From positions 121,236 through 185,235 of the forward strand of contig CANDNT010000008.1 of NCBI GenBank assembly GCA_947387485.1: a stretch of DNA of 64,000 nt, read 5' to 3'. Shown in pieces: positions 9,211-19,340 of the stretch; position 1 is the stretch's first letter; every line of letters begins with the position of its first letter. A program made the translations under genes and the position numbers. The stretch comes from Aquimarina rhabdastrellae (lineage in GTDB: Bacteria > Bacteroidota > Bacteroidia > Flavobacteriales > Flavobacteriaceae). The notes under the pieces are model-generated. The model made no database searches. It was not told the origin of the DNA and was given only the letters and a program-made list of their open reading frames with translations.

Positions 9211-12200
9211 TTATTGTTTTATAAGTTTCTTTGTAAATGATTTTTGACCATCTGTTACTGTTATAATATATAAACCAGCTCTTAAATCACTTATATTGAT
9301 TTCTTCTTTAGATACTTTGTTTGCCAATACTGTTTGACCTAACATATTTTTAATGCTGTATGAAGCATTTTCTAAATTAGTAACAGAAAGAACAATATTG
9401 TTCTTTGATGGGTTAGGATAAACAGAGAATGACATTCCTACTCCATTATGTCCTAAACCTACAGTATCCTCATTTGTGATTGCATCTGTAGTTGCTACAG
9501 TAATAGCTACATTATTAATTTCTACTGTATAATCTTCTACTTCTCCATATGTAAATCTATCACATGGTGATGCAAGCGCCGTATCATTCATAGAAACACG
9601 CATTCTAGTTGTTCCTAATACTGCACTAGCTGGAATATCAATATTTGCAGAAAGTAATCCCGAAGAAGAACTATCTCCAGAAGCTACTCTTTCTCCAGAT
9701 TCAAAAACTCCATTTTGATTAAAGTCAATCCAAATAGCCCAAAACTCTGTGTAAGCTCTTCCTCCAAATCCAGCACTAATCACTAGTTCAGTTTCAGTAC
9801 CACGAGTTACTCTAGCAATACGATCTGTATAATCTCCATATCCATTATCATTTCCAGAAGAATTAGTCATTCCGCCAAGAGAAACATGGTCAATCCATTC
9901 AAACCCTGATTCATCTGTAGCACTACTTCCGGACGAAGCACAATACGTTACATCAACTACTTCACTAGCTGTAGTGAAGCTCACTGTTGTCGCTTCCGAA
10001 GTGTTTTCTGCTGCATCTTTTGCTCTTACAGAGAATGTATAATCAGTACTAGGTGTTAGGTCAGTTACATTCATGGTAGTATCTGTTACTGACGCTACAT
10101 GAACAGCTCCTCTGTACACATCATAAACAGTAACTCCTACATTGTCTGTAGCAGCATTCCAACTAAGTGTCACTGTAGTTTGTTCTATATTAGTAGCAGT
10201 TAAATTTGTTGGAGCTGTTGGAGCTTGAGTATCTCCTTCTTCAGCTTGAATCACAACTGTATAATCCTCTGTTTCTCCATAACCAAAAGAACCACAAGCA
10301 GCAGCTATTGAATTATAGGCTAAACTTACACGCATTCTAGTAGTTCCTTCTAAAGCATCTGCAGGTATTTCAAAAGTAGTGCTAACTGGTGTAGTTTTTG
10401 AAGGAGACTTTGTCCATACTGTCTCTCCTTCATCATAAAAATCACCATCTCTATTATAATCTATATATACAGCATATCCATCGTTAAAAGCATTACCTGT
10501 CCATCCTGGGGTTATAGTAATACTATGCTCTTGTCCTTTTGCCAGATTTGTTGATAGTGATGTATGATCTGTATAACCTGTAGCATTAGTAGTCTGATTA
10601 TCAATACTACCTAGTTGTACTCTTCTTATATATTCATCTTCTACACTATTACCTCTAGATTCGCAATAAGTAATAGCTGTAGTTGTAAAGTTTATTGCTG
10701 TACTATATGCAGAATTATCTGCGTCACATTTACTGCGTACTTGTGCTTGATATTGTGTTTCTGGATCTAATCCTCTTAATATTACAGATGGTATAAGTGT
10801 TTCTATTACTGTCCATGAAGAGCTACCTACCTCACGATATCTAACATCATATTTATTATCAGTAACTGTATCCCATTTTAAAGTAGCTTCTAAGGCATTA
10901 ACTCCTTCTATACTTAAATTCTCTGGAACTGCTGTTACAGTACAATCTTCTGTAGAATCAACAATACCTGTAACAATTAACGAATAATTTTGACTCCCGC
11001 CTGTTAATGTTCCTTTATGAGAAATTGTTATTGTATAGGTACCAGAAGCATCTGCAATATCTACTCTCTCATAAGGATCTACATTATTATCTCTTCTTGC
11101 ACTAGTAAGAGGTGTTACTAATTTATATGGAAAATATTCTGTTCCATCCTTAAAGACTCTAATATCAAGGTCATTTACTAATACTGGAGTTCTAGAATTT
11201 ACTATTGTATTTGCTGTACCAGCTCTATCTGTCCATGAAATAGAAGCCATTAGAGGACTATTACCATCTGCATTTACTGTAATGGTATAACTCTGTCCAG
11301 CAGTAAGTCTTAATTCTTCTATTTTAGATTGTGTATTTCTATTTGTTATTACTTCTGCTGCTCTTTTTGCATTTAATAATCCCCATCCAAATACAGCATC
11401 TGGTCCATTAACGCCTGCATCATCTGCTGTATGAAGCGCCAAACCTTTAAGAGTAGCCGCTTTCATAAATGAATTATTTAAATTATCATAGTGTTCTTGT
11501 AATAATAGTAACGATCCTGTAACATTAGGAGATGCCATAGAAGTACCCGAAATAGATTCATAATCAGAATCTGTTCTAGCAAAAGTAGAATATACTTCTG
11601 TACCATTTCCTGTAATATCAGGTTTAATTCTAAAATCATCTGTAGGTCCTTCACTACTTGTACTATTTATAGCTACCGATACTAAATTACCATTAGCATC
11701 TACAGAAGCATCTGCGGCATTTGCTACTACTAATGTATTTTTGGAAGTCGCAAAATCATTTAATTTATCATAACCAAAACCTCCTGTCGGGTTTTCATTT
11801 GCAGAATTATCATCTCCATCATTTCCTGCTGCTATTACTGCCAAATAATTAGGTGCATTAAATAATACTTCATCCCAGTTTCTAGAATGTGTACTATACC
11901 CACCAAATCTATGTTGTGGTAATACAACTACATTATTATCATCTCTAAATCCAAAACCATAAGAATGGTTAGATAATAACATTCCGTCTGCAGCAGCATT
12001 TGTAGCTTCTGCAACATCATTATCCCAAAAATATCCTACTGCATTGGCATGTGGCGCCATTCCTTTTGCTTCAGCACTTACACCTGAAGCCATAATTGTT
12101 CCTGTAACATGTGCAGCATGAGCACTTAATTTAGTACTTCTATCTCCTATAGAATAACGATTATTTCCTCCAGCCCCATCATATTCTCTATGAGACACTC

Positions 12201-12651
12201 TAGCTACTCCTCCATCCCATACATGAGCTGTTAATCCATCTCCAGTTAAACTTAGACCAAGTGATCCTCCATTATGTAAATGGTTTGTTCTTGTAGATCT
12301 TGCAGCGGCTGCATTATATGTTGTGTAGTAGATCGGTTTACCATTTACTACTTCTTGAAGGTCATAAAATTTACCATCTTCTGTAGTAAAACTTGTTTTC
12401 CATCCTTTCTCTCCAGCTATTCTAAGTGCTTCAGCTCGTTTAGCAGCATTGGTATTACTATATTTTTGAGCGAGTGAAATTAATTTAGATTTATCATAAC
12501 TCTTTGTAATCTGATTCTTTTGCTGTTTTGTTTGAGCATATGCCCCAACAGATAATCCCAGCATTGTTAATAAAAGTCCTTTTTTTAACACTTTGGATTT
12601 TGGGGTAACCCTTGTGTTAAAGAAACTCTCTTTCTTGTATTTGCTTTTCAT
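9211..12651 (-). CDS. Secreted S8 subtilisin-like peptidase with FnIII and GEVED domains, T9SS type A
   Basis: The 1,146-residue protein has a signal peptide ending near VGAYAQ (residue 40) and a short propeptide region. The S8 catalytic domain holds Asp146 (HVWDGG), His178 (HAAHVTGT), oxyanion Asn277 (AAGNDG) and Ser371 (SGTSMASP). A P-domain-like/jelly-roll segment (about 440-565) follows, then fibronectin type III, a GEVED domain (GETEDYTV near 800), a second FnIII, a second GEVED domain (GEVEDYTV near 1045), and a C-terminal T9SS type A sorting domain (FSVYPNPSKN to the end). All catalytic residues are intact, so it is probably an active extracellular protease. It is monocistronic and convergent with the upstream small gene. 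Confidence 0.9.
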   Translation of the reverse strand: MKSKYKKESFFNTRVTPKSKVLKKGLLLTMLGLSVGAYAQTKQQKNQITKSYDKSKLISLAQKYSNTNAAKRAEALRIAGEKGWKTSFTTEDGKFYDLQEVVNGKPIYYTTYNAAAARSTRTNHLHNGGSLGLSLTGDGLTAHVWDGGVARVSHREYDGAGGNNRYSIGDRSTKLSAHAAHVTGTIMASGVSAEAKGMAPHANAVGYFWDNDVAEATNAAADGMLLSNHSYGFGFRDDNNVVVLPQHRFGGYSTHSRNWDEVLFNAPNYLAVIAAGNDGDDNSANENPTGGFGYDKLNDFATSKNTLVVANAADASVDANGNLVSVAINSTSSEGPTDDFRIKPDITGNGTEVYSTFARTDSDYESISGTSMASPNVTGSLLLLQEHYDNLNNSFMKAATLKGLALHTADDAGVNGPDAVFGWGLLNAKRAAEVITNRNTQSKIEELRLTAGQSYTITVNADGNSPLMASISWTDRAGTANTIVNSRTPVLVNDLDIRVFKDGTEYFPYKLVTPLTSARRDNNVDPYERVDIADASGTYTITISHKGTLTGGSQNYSLIVTGIVDSTEDCTVTAVPENLSIEGVNALEATLKWDTVTDNKYDVRYREVGSSSWTVIETLIPSVILRGLDPETQYQAQVRSKCDADNSAYSTAINFTTTAITYCESRGNSVEDEYIRRVQLGSIDNQTTNATGYTDHTSLSTNLAKGQEHSITITPGWTGNAFNDGYAVYIDYNRDGDFYDEGETVWTKSPSKTTPVSTTFEIPADALEGTTRMRVSLAYNSIAAACGSFGYGETEDYTVVIQAEEGDTQAPTAPTNLTATNIEQTTVTLSWNAATDNVGVTVYDVYRGAVHVASVTDTTMNVTDLTPSTDYTFSVRAKDAAENTSEATTVSFTTASEVVDVTYCASSGSSATDESGFEWIDHVSLGGMTNSSGNDNGYGDYTDRIARVTRGTETELVISAGFGGRAYTEFWAIWIDFNQNGVFESGERVASGDSSSSGLLSANIDIPASAVLGTTRMRVSMNDTALASPCDRFTYGEVEDYTVEINNVAITVATTDAITNEDTVGLGHNGVGMSFSVYPNPSKNNIVLSVTNLENASYSIKNMLGQTVLANKVSKEEINISDLRAGLYIITVTDGQKSFTKKLIKQ

Positions 12652-12998
12652 TTAAAATTGAGTTTGTGTCAAGAATAAGTTAATTTATATATTCTCCCCA
12701 AAACTCTTAAAATATTACTCTCTTATCAAATTATTTCGATCAAATGTTAACTAATTATCATGAAATAGTTATTTAATTGTGTATACTGCATGTTTAAAAG
12801 ATTACATGTAAGTTTTTTCTTCTATGATATACTTTCAAAACAAACAAACACCATAAACAACTATACAACAGTGTTTTAAAACCAACTCTTCATAAAAAAA
12901 GCCTATTAAATGAATTTTATAATCATTTAATAGGCTTTTTTTATGTTTTTCTAATTTGTAAAAGATATGAATAACATCACATCTATATAACATCACAT
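12652..12998. other. 347-bp intergenic region
   Basis: AT-rich leader of the subtilisin gene plus the terminator of the PAP2 gene. No convincing ORF, RNA gene or consensus promoter was found beyond the hairpin at 12894-12942. Confidence 0.5.
12894..12942 (-). terminator. Long terminator hairpin downstream of the PAP2 gene
   Basis: A perfect 20-bp stem (12894-12913 with 12923-12942) with a 9-nt loop is bounded by A and T runs, so it could work in both directions. It lies about 57 bp beyond the PAP2 stop codon. Confidence 0.8.
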
Positions 12999-13571
12999 CT
13001 ATTCAAGTACCCATTTTTGTATAAAGAATTGTTGTAATTTATAAAATAATGTCCCAAAAATAGCTCCAATTACCATACCTGTAATTACATCTCCTGGATA
13101 ATGTACTCCTACATAGATTCTACTATAACCAACTAATATCGCCCAGAAAATCATAATCGGAAATAAGATTTTATAATCTCTATTAAACAGTTTTCCTATA
13201 AAAAAGGCTAATCCCATTGAGCTTGCTGCATGTGCAGAAAAATACCCATGTCTACCACAACGTTCTGCTAGAAAACGAGCTATTTCATTAATGGCTTCTA
13301 CTCTACAAGGTCTAGGGCGTTTAAATAAAACATTCTTAAATAAATTAGCTGTTTGATCTGTAGCTGTAATTAACAATGCTATAGCTAGTAAAGTAAATAA
13401 TGTTCCTTTTACTCCATATTTCTTATATACCAAATATAATAGGATCGCGTACAAAGGTGCCTGATAAAATTTATGTGACATGAATTTCCAAAATCCATCC
13501 CAGGCCGGAGTTCCTAAACCATTGAGATAAATAAATAAATCGGTATCATATTGTAACAATTGCTCTATCAT
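12999..13571 (-). CDS. PAP2-family membrane phosphatase
   Basis: The 190-residue integral membrane protein has about five helices and the three acid-phosphatase motifs: a basic K...RPRP segment (near residues 80-90), a SAHAASS motif in the position of PSGH (near 112-118), and SRIYVGVHYPGDV (near 148-160) with the catalytic His and Asp. Likely substrates are lipid phosphates such as undecaprenyl pyrophosphate or phosphatidylglycerol phosphate. It sits 21 bp downstream of a small conserved gene, probably in one transcript. Confidence 0.88.
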   Translation of the reverse strand: MIEQLLQYDTDLFIYLNGLGTPAWDGFWKFMSHKFYQAPLYAILLYLVYKKYGVKGTLFTLLAIALLITATDQTANLFKNVLFKRPRPCRVEAINEIARFLAERCGRHGYFSAHAASSMGLAFFIGKLFNRDYKILFPIMIFWAILVGYSRIYVGVHYPGDVITGMVIGAIFGTLFYKLQQFFIQKWVLE

Positions 13572-13592
13572 GGTATATTATTATATCAAGGG

Positions 13593-13823
13593 TTAACTAT
13601 CTTCGTATCTAGTGATTTCTCTATCATAAAAATCATTAGCCTTTTGAAAAAGACTTTCGGCTTCATTCTGTAGTTCTTCCTCGTCATGTTTATCAAATTC
13701 TTCTAACCATTCTACCTCATCATTGGCTAGATTCAATATAAATCTAGGAAACTCTGTATGTATAATGAATATTGCATCTGGATAGTCTGTATTATCACCT
13801 AAAAGAAACTTTGGGATTTCCAT
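13593..13823 (-). CDS. Small acidic conserved protein
   Basis: The 76-residue protein is strongly acidic (runs such as EVEWLEEFDKHDEEEL), soluble and without cysteines or a signal peptide. No function is recognised. It lies 21 bp upstream of the PAP2 gene on the same strand, which suggests cotranscription. Confidence 0.65.
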   Translation of the reverse strand: MEIPKFLLGDNTDYPDAIFIIHTEFPRFILNLANDEVEWLEEFDKHDEEELQNEAESLFQKANDFYDREITRYEDS

Positions 13824-13911
13824 AATAATGTTTTCTAATGTTATTACAAGCTCAAAACTACAAAGGTTTTTATGGTTTTAAAGCTATTTTTTTGAAATAA
13901 ATTTATTTTAT

Positions 13912-15288
13912 TCAACTTTCTTTAGAAAGAATTAGCTTTTTGGTTAAATGGTTAAAACGTATAAATAACAAAACTGCAGAGGTTGTTAAACCTGCTAGCA
14001 ATCCAATCCAAATTCCTGAACTTTTAAAATCGGTATATAATCCTAAATAAAATGATATAGGAAACCCTACAACCCAATATGCTATAAAGGTGATTAATGT
14101 AGGTATTTTTACATCCTGTAATCCTCTTAATGCTCCTAGTACAACTACTTGTACTCCATCCGACAACTGAAATAAAGCTGCTACCAATAATAGTTTTGCT
14201 GCTATAGCAATTACTTCTGTATTATCCATCAAGTTTTTGGCATCATCTAGATCCACATACATTTTGGGGAAAATTGTATTACATAACATAAATAAAACTG
14301 CAAAACCTCCTGCTAATAAGAATGCTAACAAGAATAATGAAAATGCAATCCGTCTTAATTCTTTAAACTGTTGTAATCCTTTTTGATTTCCTACACGTAC
14401 CATTGCTGCTACACTTATTCCCATAGCTACCATAAATGTCATCGAAGATAAGTTTAATGCAATTTGATTAGCCGCTTGAGGGTTTTTACCTAAAATACCT
14501 GATAACCATATAGCAGCAGTAAAAATAGCTACTTCAAAAAACATCTGTAATGCTGACGGAAAACCTAATTGAATTAATCTAAATAGCATGCTCTTTTCTA
14601 ATACAAAGAGTTTTATATTTTTCACATAGGCTTTTACTTTTTCTTGATAACTTAATATTCCCCATAGAAAGAATAACATAGCAAAACGAGAAACTAGTGT
14701 TCCTATAGCTGCTCCTACAATTCCCATTTGAGGAAATCCTAGTTTACCAAAAATCAACAAATAGTTTAATACTACATTCACAATATTAGCGATCAATGTA
14801 GCATACATAGGATATTTTGTAATCGACATTCCATCTGAAAACTGCTTGAATGCCTGAAACATTATCATAGGAATTAAAGAAAAAGCTACTAGATTTAAAT
14901 ATGGCATAGCCAATGTTACTACCTCTTCTGGTTGTTTCATTAAATACATTAAGGGCTTAGCAGCCATTACAACAAGAAATAAAGCGATACCTAATACCGT
15001 ACATAAAAACAAGCCATGTTTTAATGCTGATTTTCCTTTGACAAAACTACCTTCTCCATCCGCTTCGGCAACAAGTGGTGTTATTGCTGTAGAGAATCCT
15101 ATTCCTAAGGACATTGCAATAAACAAAAAACTATTTCCTAGTGACACTGCTGCCAGCTCTGCCGATCCTAATTGTCCTACCATGATATTATCTATCAAAC
15201 CTACAAAAGTATGTCCTAACATTCCTGCCATTACAGGCATTGCTAATTTTAGATTATATCCAAATTCTCTGGTGTATTGTTTTAGCAC
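13912..15288 (-). CDS. MATE-family multidrug/cation efflux transporter
   Basis: The 458-residue protein has 12 predicted transmembrane helices in two internally similar halves, with typical MATE segments (MAGMLGHTFVGLIDNIMVGQLG near the N-terminus and a matching segment in the second half). It is NorM-like and expected to export cationic drugs or metabolites using Na+ or H+ gradients. The start is ATG at 15288. A TACTTTTG box (15316-15309, minus) lies 21-28 nt upstream and is a reasonable -7 element. Confidence 0.9.
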   Translation of the reverse strand: MLKQYTREFGYNLKLAMPVMAGMLGHTFVGLIDNIMVGQLGSAELAAVSLGNSFLFIAMSLGIGFSTAITPLVAEADGEGSFVKGKSALKHGLFLCTVLGIALFLVVMAAKPLMYLMKQPEEVVTLAMPYLNLVAFSLIPMIMFQAFKQFSDGMSITKYPMYATLIANIVNVVLNYLLIFGKLGFPQMGIVGAAIGTLVSRFAMLFFLWGILSYQEKVKAYVKNIKLFVLEKSMLFRLIQLGFPSALQMFFEVAIFTAAIWLSGILGKNPQAANQIALNLSSMTFMVAMGISVAAMVRVGNQKGLQQFKELRRIAFSLFLLAFLLAGGFAVLFMLCNTIFPKMYVDLDDAKNLMDNTEVIAIAAKLLLVAALFQLSDGVQVVVLGALRGLQDVKIPTLITFIAYWVVGFPISFYLGLYTDFKSSGIWIGLLAGLTTSAVLLFIRFNHLTKKLILSKES

Positions 15289-15308
15289 TTTTTCTGTTTT
15301 TGTTCAAA

Positions 15309-15316
15309 CAAAAGTA
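15309..15316 (-). promoter_or_regulatory. -7 promoter box of the MATE gene
   Basis: TACTTTTG on the minus strand matches TAnnTTTG 8/8 just upstream of the ATG at 15288. No clear TTG element lies at the expected distance, so this is a partial call. Confidence 0.35.
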
Positions 15317-15442
15317 TAGGTTAGTTTTGAAAAATGATACTATTTTTCAATCATTTCACTAATCTATTTCTTTATAACTGTATAAAGATTTGCTATCCAT
15401 CATTAGAGGCTCTATTTTAGTTCGACAAAATCCTGATTTATT

Positions 15443-15793
15443 TTGAAACATTCACTTACTTCTAAACGCAATACGGTAAGAATCGTATTAATTGTATTTA
15501 CTGTAATTTTTGGAGCTTTAATTTTTCCTAATTTAGGTGCTGCTATGATGTCTCCCATGTTATTTGATAGCCCTGGTTCTGAAAACAGTACTGTATTATT
15601 ATTAGCATTTATCACTATTATAGCTTATACTCCTGTTACTCTAATCTCTATTACCATGAGTTGGATTTTCTTTGCTAAGAAAAAAACGCTTGCTTCTCTT
15701 ATTAGTATGGCATTTCCGTTATTGGTGATTTTAATCGGTCTTTTAGCTTTTGTAGTAATTTTTGTGTTCTGTAATGAAACTCTTGATTGCTAA
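15443..15793 (+). CDS. Hypothetical three-helix membrane protein
   Basis: The 116-residue protein has three hydrophobic segments (about residues 10-33, 50-72 and 83-108) and one polar loop, and I recognise no family. The only start giving the whole first helix is TTG at 15443; no ATG lies upstream in frame. It converges on modC, with 2 bp between the stop codons. Confidence 0.5.
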   Translation: MKHSLTSKRNTVRIVLIVFTVIFGALIFPNLGAAMMSPMLFDSPGSENSTVLLLAFITIIAYTPVTLISITMSWIFFAKKKTLASLISMAFPLLVILIGLLAFVVIFVFCNETLDC

Positions 15794-15795
15794 TG

Positions 15796-16635
15796 CTATT
15801 TACTTTCAAACTTTAATAATTCTCCAGCTTTTAGTTTTTGTGCCACAGTATCCGTTATTGGTATTTGTATTGCCGTTCCTTCTACTTCCAAAATCACATG
15901 GCAGGGATGCTCTTTTTTAAGCTTTATTATTTTTCCTTCTAATCTCATTTTTGGCTTTTCTGACGTTCTAAAAATAGCTTCAGGTTTTCCTGATGTAGAA
16001 ATGCTGCCTTCATCTATGATGTACACCTTATTTGCTAACCTACAAATTTCGTTTTGATCATGACTCACTAATATAGTCGTCAGTTTATATTCTTGATGAA
16101 TCTGTAAAATATAGTCTTGGAGTTTGCTTCGCATTGTGATATCCAAAGCAGATAGCGGTTCGTCTAATAAAAGTAATTTTGGTTTACTAGCAACAGCTCT
16201 CCCCAGAGCTACACGTTGTTGTTGTCCTCCTGATAGTTGTTCTGGTTTTTGATATTGCAAATCACCCAATTCCATCATATCAATTATTGGATCTATTTCT
16301 GTCTTTAAAGCTCCTTTGGGCATGGCATACAATAAATTTTCTCTTACAGACATATTAGGAAATAATGCATATTCCTGAAATACATATCCTATTTTACGCT
16401 GTTGTGGTTTTAAATTAATTTTTTGCTGTGTATCTAACCATATTTTATCTTCAACAGATATACGCCCATTATCAGGTTTTAAAATACCTGAAATCATTTT
16501 TAAGATAGATGTTTTTCCTACTCCAGAAACTCCATATAATGCAATACATTCTCCTTTTGGTATTTGTAAATCAACAGCTAATGATATCATACCACCTTTA
16601 CCTTTTAGTTCTTTTTCTAACAGTATGTTTACCAT
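15796..16635 (-). CDS. modC: Molybdate ABC transporter ATP-binding protein
   Basis: The 279-residue ABC ATPase has Walker A (GVSGVGKTS near 35-43), the Q-loop region (GYVFQEYALFPNMSV), signature LSGGQQQR, Walker B LLLLDEPLSALD and H-loop VSHD. The C-terminal segment is shorter than in E. coli ModC (about 350) and keeps only a reduced MOP/TOBE-like region. Its start overlaps the modB stop by 7 bp. Together with ModA and ModB it imports molybdate for the cofactor enzymes encoded nearby. Confidence 0.88.
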   Translation of the reverse strand: MVNILLEKELKGKGGMISLAVDLQIPKGECIALYGVSGVGKTSILKMISGILKPDNGRISVEDKIWLDTQQKINLKPQQRKIGYVFQEYALFPNMSVRENLLYAMPKGALKTEIDPIIDMMELGDLQYQKPEQLSGGQQQRVALGRAVASKPKLLLLDEPLSALDITMRSKLQDYILQIHQEYKLTTILVSHDQNEICRLANKVYIIDEGSISTSGKPEAIFRTSEKPKMRLEGKIIKLKKEHPCHVILEVEGTAIQIPITDTVAQKLKAGELLKFESK

Positions 16636-17303
16636 TTGCCTAGTTGTTTTGCATTTTTTGCATTACCTCCATAAACCATTAAAAGAATCACAAAACTTAT
16701 CACAAATAAGATTAGTGAATAGGTATGAGCTGCTCCATAATTAAGTGCTTCGACTTCGTCATAAATTGCAATCGAAGCTACTTTTGTTTTCCCTGGTATA
16801 TTCCCTCCTATCATTAATACTACACCAAACTCACCTATCGTATGTGCAAAAGAAAGTACAATTCCTGTAATCATTGCTCGCTTCATATTAGGTAATATCA
16901 CCTTCCATAACGTCATTAATTTTGATTTTCCCAAAATATAAGATGCTTCGATAAGGTTCGATGGTACTTTTGAAAATCCTGCTTGTATAGGGTGTACCAT
17001 AAAAGGTAAACTATAACATACAGATGCCAATACTAATCCTTTAAATGAAAATAAAAACTGAATACCTAAATACTCATTTAACCATCCTCCTATGCTACTG
17101 GATGGACTAAAAATCATTAATAAATAGAATCCTAAAACTGTAGGGGGCAATACTAATGGCATACTCACTAAGGTTTCTATTACAGGTTTTAATTTTGAAT
17201 TGGTATATGCTAACTTATATGCCAGAGGTATCGCTATAAGCATAAGTACAATAGTAGTAACTATAGCTAATTTAAACGTTAGTATAAGTGGTTGCCAATC
17301 CAT
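16629..17303 (-). CDS. modB: Molybdate ABC transporter permease
   Basis: The 224-residue permease has about five to six transmembrane helices and the cytoplasmic EAA loop (EASYILGKSKLMTLWKVILP near 119-138) that docks onto ModC. The N-terminal segment and overall length match ModB. It is separated by 5 bp from modA and overlaps modC, so this is one transcript. Confidence 0.88.
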   Translation of the reverse strand: MDWQPLILTFKLAIVTTIVLMLIAIPLAYKLAYTNSKLKPVIETLVSMPLVLPPTVLGFYLLMIFSPSSSIGGWLNEYLGIQFLFSFKGLVLASVCYSLPFMVHPIQAGFSKVPSNLIEASYILGKSKLMTLWKVILPNMKRAMITGIVLSFAHTIGEFGVVLMIGGNIPGKTKVASIAIYDEVEALNYGAAHTYSLILFVISFVILLMVYGGNAKNAKQLGKW

Positions 17304-17308
17304 AATTG

Positions 17309-18079
17309 CTAGTTGTTTGACGGAATTCCATATCCGTAAGCTTTAAGAAGGTTTTGTGCTTCTGATGAAAACATAAAGTTAACAAACTGTTTGGATTGTG
17401 CTGCTTTTCTTTTATCGTTTTTAAGTTGTACTATACCTTGTGCTATTGGAGTATGATTATTTTCGGGTATTTGTAGCCACTTCCCTTTTTCTTTCATGGG
17501 TGTTGCGATCACTGTAGACAAAGATGTAAATCCTATATTTGCTGCCTGAGTAACAATAAATTGATTGGTTTGTAGAATACTTTCGCCATAAACCAACTTA
17601 TTCTCTACAATTTTGTCTAATCCATTTTTCTCTAACACTTCTTGTGCTGCTATACCATAAGGTGCCATTTTGGGGTTTGCCATAGCGATATGAGCAATTT
17701 TACCTTCTTGTAATAAAGCTAATGATGGTGATTGTAGTGTATCCATCGTCCATAACACTAATTTTCCATAGGCATATATTCTAGGTGTATCATAAGTTTT
17801 CCCACTCTTATAAAGACTTTTGGGGTACTTCATATTAGCCGAAACAAACACATCATAAGGAGCTCCTGCTTCAACTTGAGCTGTGAGTTTTCCTGAAGAA
17901 CTTATGATAAGATTACATTCTATTCCTGTTTTTGCTGTAAATCCTTTAGCTATAGCTTTCACTGTAAATTGCATATTGGCCGCTACAGCAATATTAAGTT
18001 TCTCTTCTGTATTAGAAGAAGAACAGGATGTAAAGCCATATAATCCTATCAAAATAAGTATTCGTACCACATATTTCAT
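17309..18079 (-). CDS. modA: Molybdate-binding lipoprotein
   Basis: The 256-residue protein has a lipoprotein signal (FTSC, lipidated Cys19), then the ModA fold: LNIAVAANMQ, ISSSGKLTAQVEAGAPYDVFVSAN (oxyanion-binding Ser residues) and a C-terminal FMFSSEAQNLLKAYGYGIP segment. It captures molybdate (or tungstate) in the periplasm. It lies 37 bp downstream of the oxidase-like membrane protein gene in the same minus-strand operon. Confidence 0.9.
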   Translation of the reverse strand: MKYVVRILILIGLYGFTSCSSSNTEEKLNIAVAANMQFTVKAIAKGFTAKTGIECNLIISSSGKLTAQVEAGAPYDVFVSANMKYPKSLYKSGKTYDTPRIYAYGKLVLWTMDTLQSPSLALLQEGKIAHIAMANPKMAPYGIAAQEVLEKNGLDKIVENKLVYGESILQTNQFIVTQAANIGFTSLSTVIATPMKEKGKWLQIPENNHTPIAQGIVQLKNDKRKAAQSKQFVNFMFSSEAQNLLKAYGYGIPSNN

Positions 18080-18116
18080 GTACTCAAAATTAGTCTAGAA
18101 TTCAAATATGATAAAA

Positions 18117-19340
18117 TTATATGTTTCTAATGCCTTTTTGCTTTAGGTTATATCCAAAAATATATGCAATACTTAAAAAAAGTATCACACTTACTATTGC
18201 TAATATTTCATAATAAGATTCAAATAAAGGTAATGCTGCTAATTGTATACTTCCCTTATAAAAAATAAGCAGTTCGGTAAACACAAAACCTAAAACATAA
18301 CTATGCCATCCCCATTTAGGCATCTTTAATATTTTAAAATATTCTAAAAAGAAAAAGAGTCCAATACTAATTACACCTAAAAACGTCCAATGTAAATACC
18401 CAATAGTAAAATCTAGTGTACTTGCTATTATCTCTGCCATAAAAGGTATAGCTGATATGACTTGTAAAATAAACTTGACCCAAATCAAAGCTCCAATACT
18501 GATTAGCATTTGCCATTGTAACTTGGTTAGTCGACTTTTTAATTGTTGTTTAAGTTTTAGAGTTACTATTAATTTAAATAAAGCAATGATTTGTAATATA
18601 GCTCCTGTCCCTCCTATAAAATAACATATTGCAGGTGGGTTAGTCCATAAAGTCGAAAGCAATACTGTAGTAATTATTCCTAAATTTAAAAGTCTAAAAA
18701 ACGATGTAAACGAAGTTTTATGAATGGATAAGCCTGCTCGTTCATAAACAGCGAATAAAACACCTATCAATCCCAAAATTATCCATCCGTTATACTGAAA
18801 ATGCAAATAAAAATATATCGCTAATCGATACCAGATTGACGTCGATCCTAAGGTTGTCATTATAATCCCTAATGCCCATGGTCCTATACTGGAAAGTACC
18901 ATATAGTACAATCCCATTTTAATACATTTATAAGAGAATTGTTCTTTGTATTCTTTAGGTGTTCTCGTGATAAAAAACCATGTAAACACATACGAAACGA
19001 TCAAGAATAGCGTAGAAAATATAATAGAAAACAAAGCATATCCTTGAATAGGAAAACTAATTAACATGCCTATTAATGTAATCTGCGTTGCCCAAAAAAT
19101 CTGTTTGTATTTTTTCTGTATTAGCTTATTATTAAGATATAAATGATAAATCAAAGTCGTCATTCCCAAATACACCCATCCTAATAAAGCTATGTGCGAA
19201 TGCGCATGTACTATATATCTATATGTTATAGCTATCTCTGTAACAAAGAGTACTCTTAAAAAAGCGCCTAATCCTGCTGCAATAAATAGATATAATATAG
19301 CGATATGAGCTTGTTTATACAGCACCTTTTTCATCCTCAA
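18117..19340 (-). CDS. Haem-copper-oxidase-subunit-I-like membrane protein
   Basis: The 407-residue protein has about 12 transmembrane helices and intramembrane histidines: His45/47/49 in VHAHSHIALLGW, His180 in YLHFQYNGW and His317 in GYLHWTF. The pattern recalls oxidase/NO-reductase subunit I-like proteins of Bacteroidota, but the full six-His set of a catalytic oxidase is not evident. A haem-binding electron-transfer or NO-related role is inference only. Its start codon directly follows the stop of the c-type cytochrome gene, suggesting the two products work together. Confidence 0.5.
   Translation of the reverse strand: MRMKKVLYKQAHIAILYLFIAAGLGAFLRVLFVTEIAITYRYIVHAHSHIALLGWVYLGMTTLIYHLYLNNKLIQKKYKQIFWATQITLIGMLISFPIQGYALFSIIFSTLFLIVSYVFTWFFITRTPKEYKEQFSYKCIKMGLYYMVLSSIGPWALGIIMTTLGSTSIWYRLAIYFYLHFQYNGWIILGLIGVLFAVYERAGLSIHKTSFTSFFRLLNLGIITTVLLSTLWTNPPAICYFIGGTGAILQIIALFKLIVTLKLKQQLKSRLTKLQWQMLISIGALIWVKFILQVISAIPFMAEIIASTLDFTIGYLHWTFLGVISIGLFFFLEYFKILKMPKWGWHSYVLGFVFTELLIFYKGSIQLAALPLFESYYEILAIVSVILFLSIAYIFGYNLKQKGIRNI

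Noticed and set aside
12280..12477. Small Cys/Ser-rich plus-strand frame inside the subtilisin gene
   Set aside because: It is the reverse reading of the well-supported peptidase; composition reflects the complementary strand.
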